From Gadus chalcogrammus (Eukaryota > Chordata > Actinopteri > Gadiformes > Gadidae): a stretch of 64,000 nt of DNA. The stretch is from positions 8,675,037-8,739,036 of the forward strand of contig NC_079419.1 of NCBI RefSeq assembly GCF_026213295.1, in the 5' to 3' direction. The first letter of the stretch is position 1; each line of letters opens with the position of its first letter. This document shows, piece by piece, positions 60,956 through 64,000 of this stretch. The translations under genes were made by a program, and so were the position numbers. The notes under the pieces were generated by a model. It was not told where the DNA came from. It saw only the letters and a program-made list of their open reading frames with translations, and did not search any database.

Positions 60956-64000
<3,045 letters not shown>

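Overview
The window is vertebrate, most likely teleost, nuclear DNA. Genes have introns, vertebrate-type CUB exons end on GT/AG splice sites, and long (CA)n, (GA)n and poly-C/poly-G tracts recur throughout. By a rough hand sum, simple repeats fill about a tenth of the window. Such dense AC/AG dinucleotide repeats are known from codfishes (Gadiformes), so a cod-like fish is my best guess. This is an inference from repeat content, not a species identification.

Only one gene can be supported. The last 3 kb (60956-64000, + strand) carries the 5' part of a secreted multi-CUB protein that I read as the fish orthologue of CDCP2 (CUB domain-containing protein 2). Exon 1 encodes a signal peptide. Exons 2 and 3 each encode one complete CUB domain, and exon 4 encodes most of a third before the window ends. 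All three introns visible are phase 1, so each CUB exon is a symmetric module. The rest of the gene lies beyond base 64000.

Bases 1-60955 hold no gene that I can defend. The region is about 60 kb of AT-leaning unique sequence broken by long microsatellites. The longest open frames there are translations of (CA)n as poly-His-Thr or poly-Cys-Val, (GA)n as poly-Arg-Glu, or (CT)n as poly-Ser-Leu. Several unique stretches (about 4620-5260, 9840-10300, 37980-38210, 43290-43620 and 47050-47460) are rich in TAAT/ATTA, CCAAT and other binding-site-like words. They look like conserved non-coding elements, but I could not test conservation.

Other structures are: a probable hAT-type MITE (53891-54203); a diverged ~150-bp tandem duplication (17015-17336); a palindrome, hairpin and 31-bp tandem repeat cluster (21348-21491); a 29-bp duplication (2198-2255); a duplicated microsatellite block with a 47-bp internal difference (48746-49212); a 15-bp motif recurring inside (CA)n (28226-28464); and purine-only minisatellites (28852-29219 and 57356-57720). 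I see no RNA gene, CRISPR array, virus or toxin gene, and no clear new molecular system.
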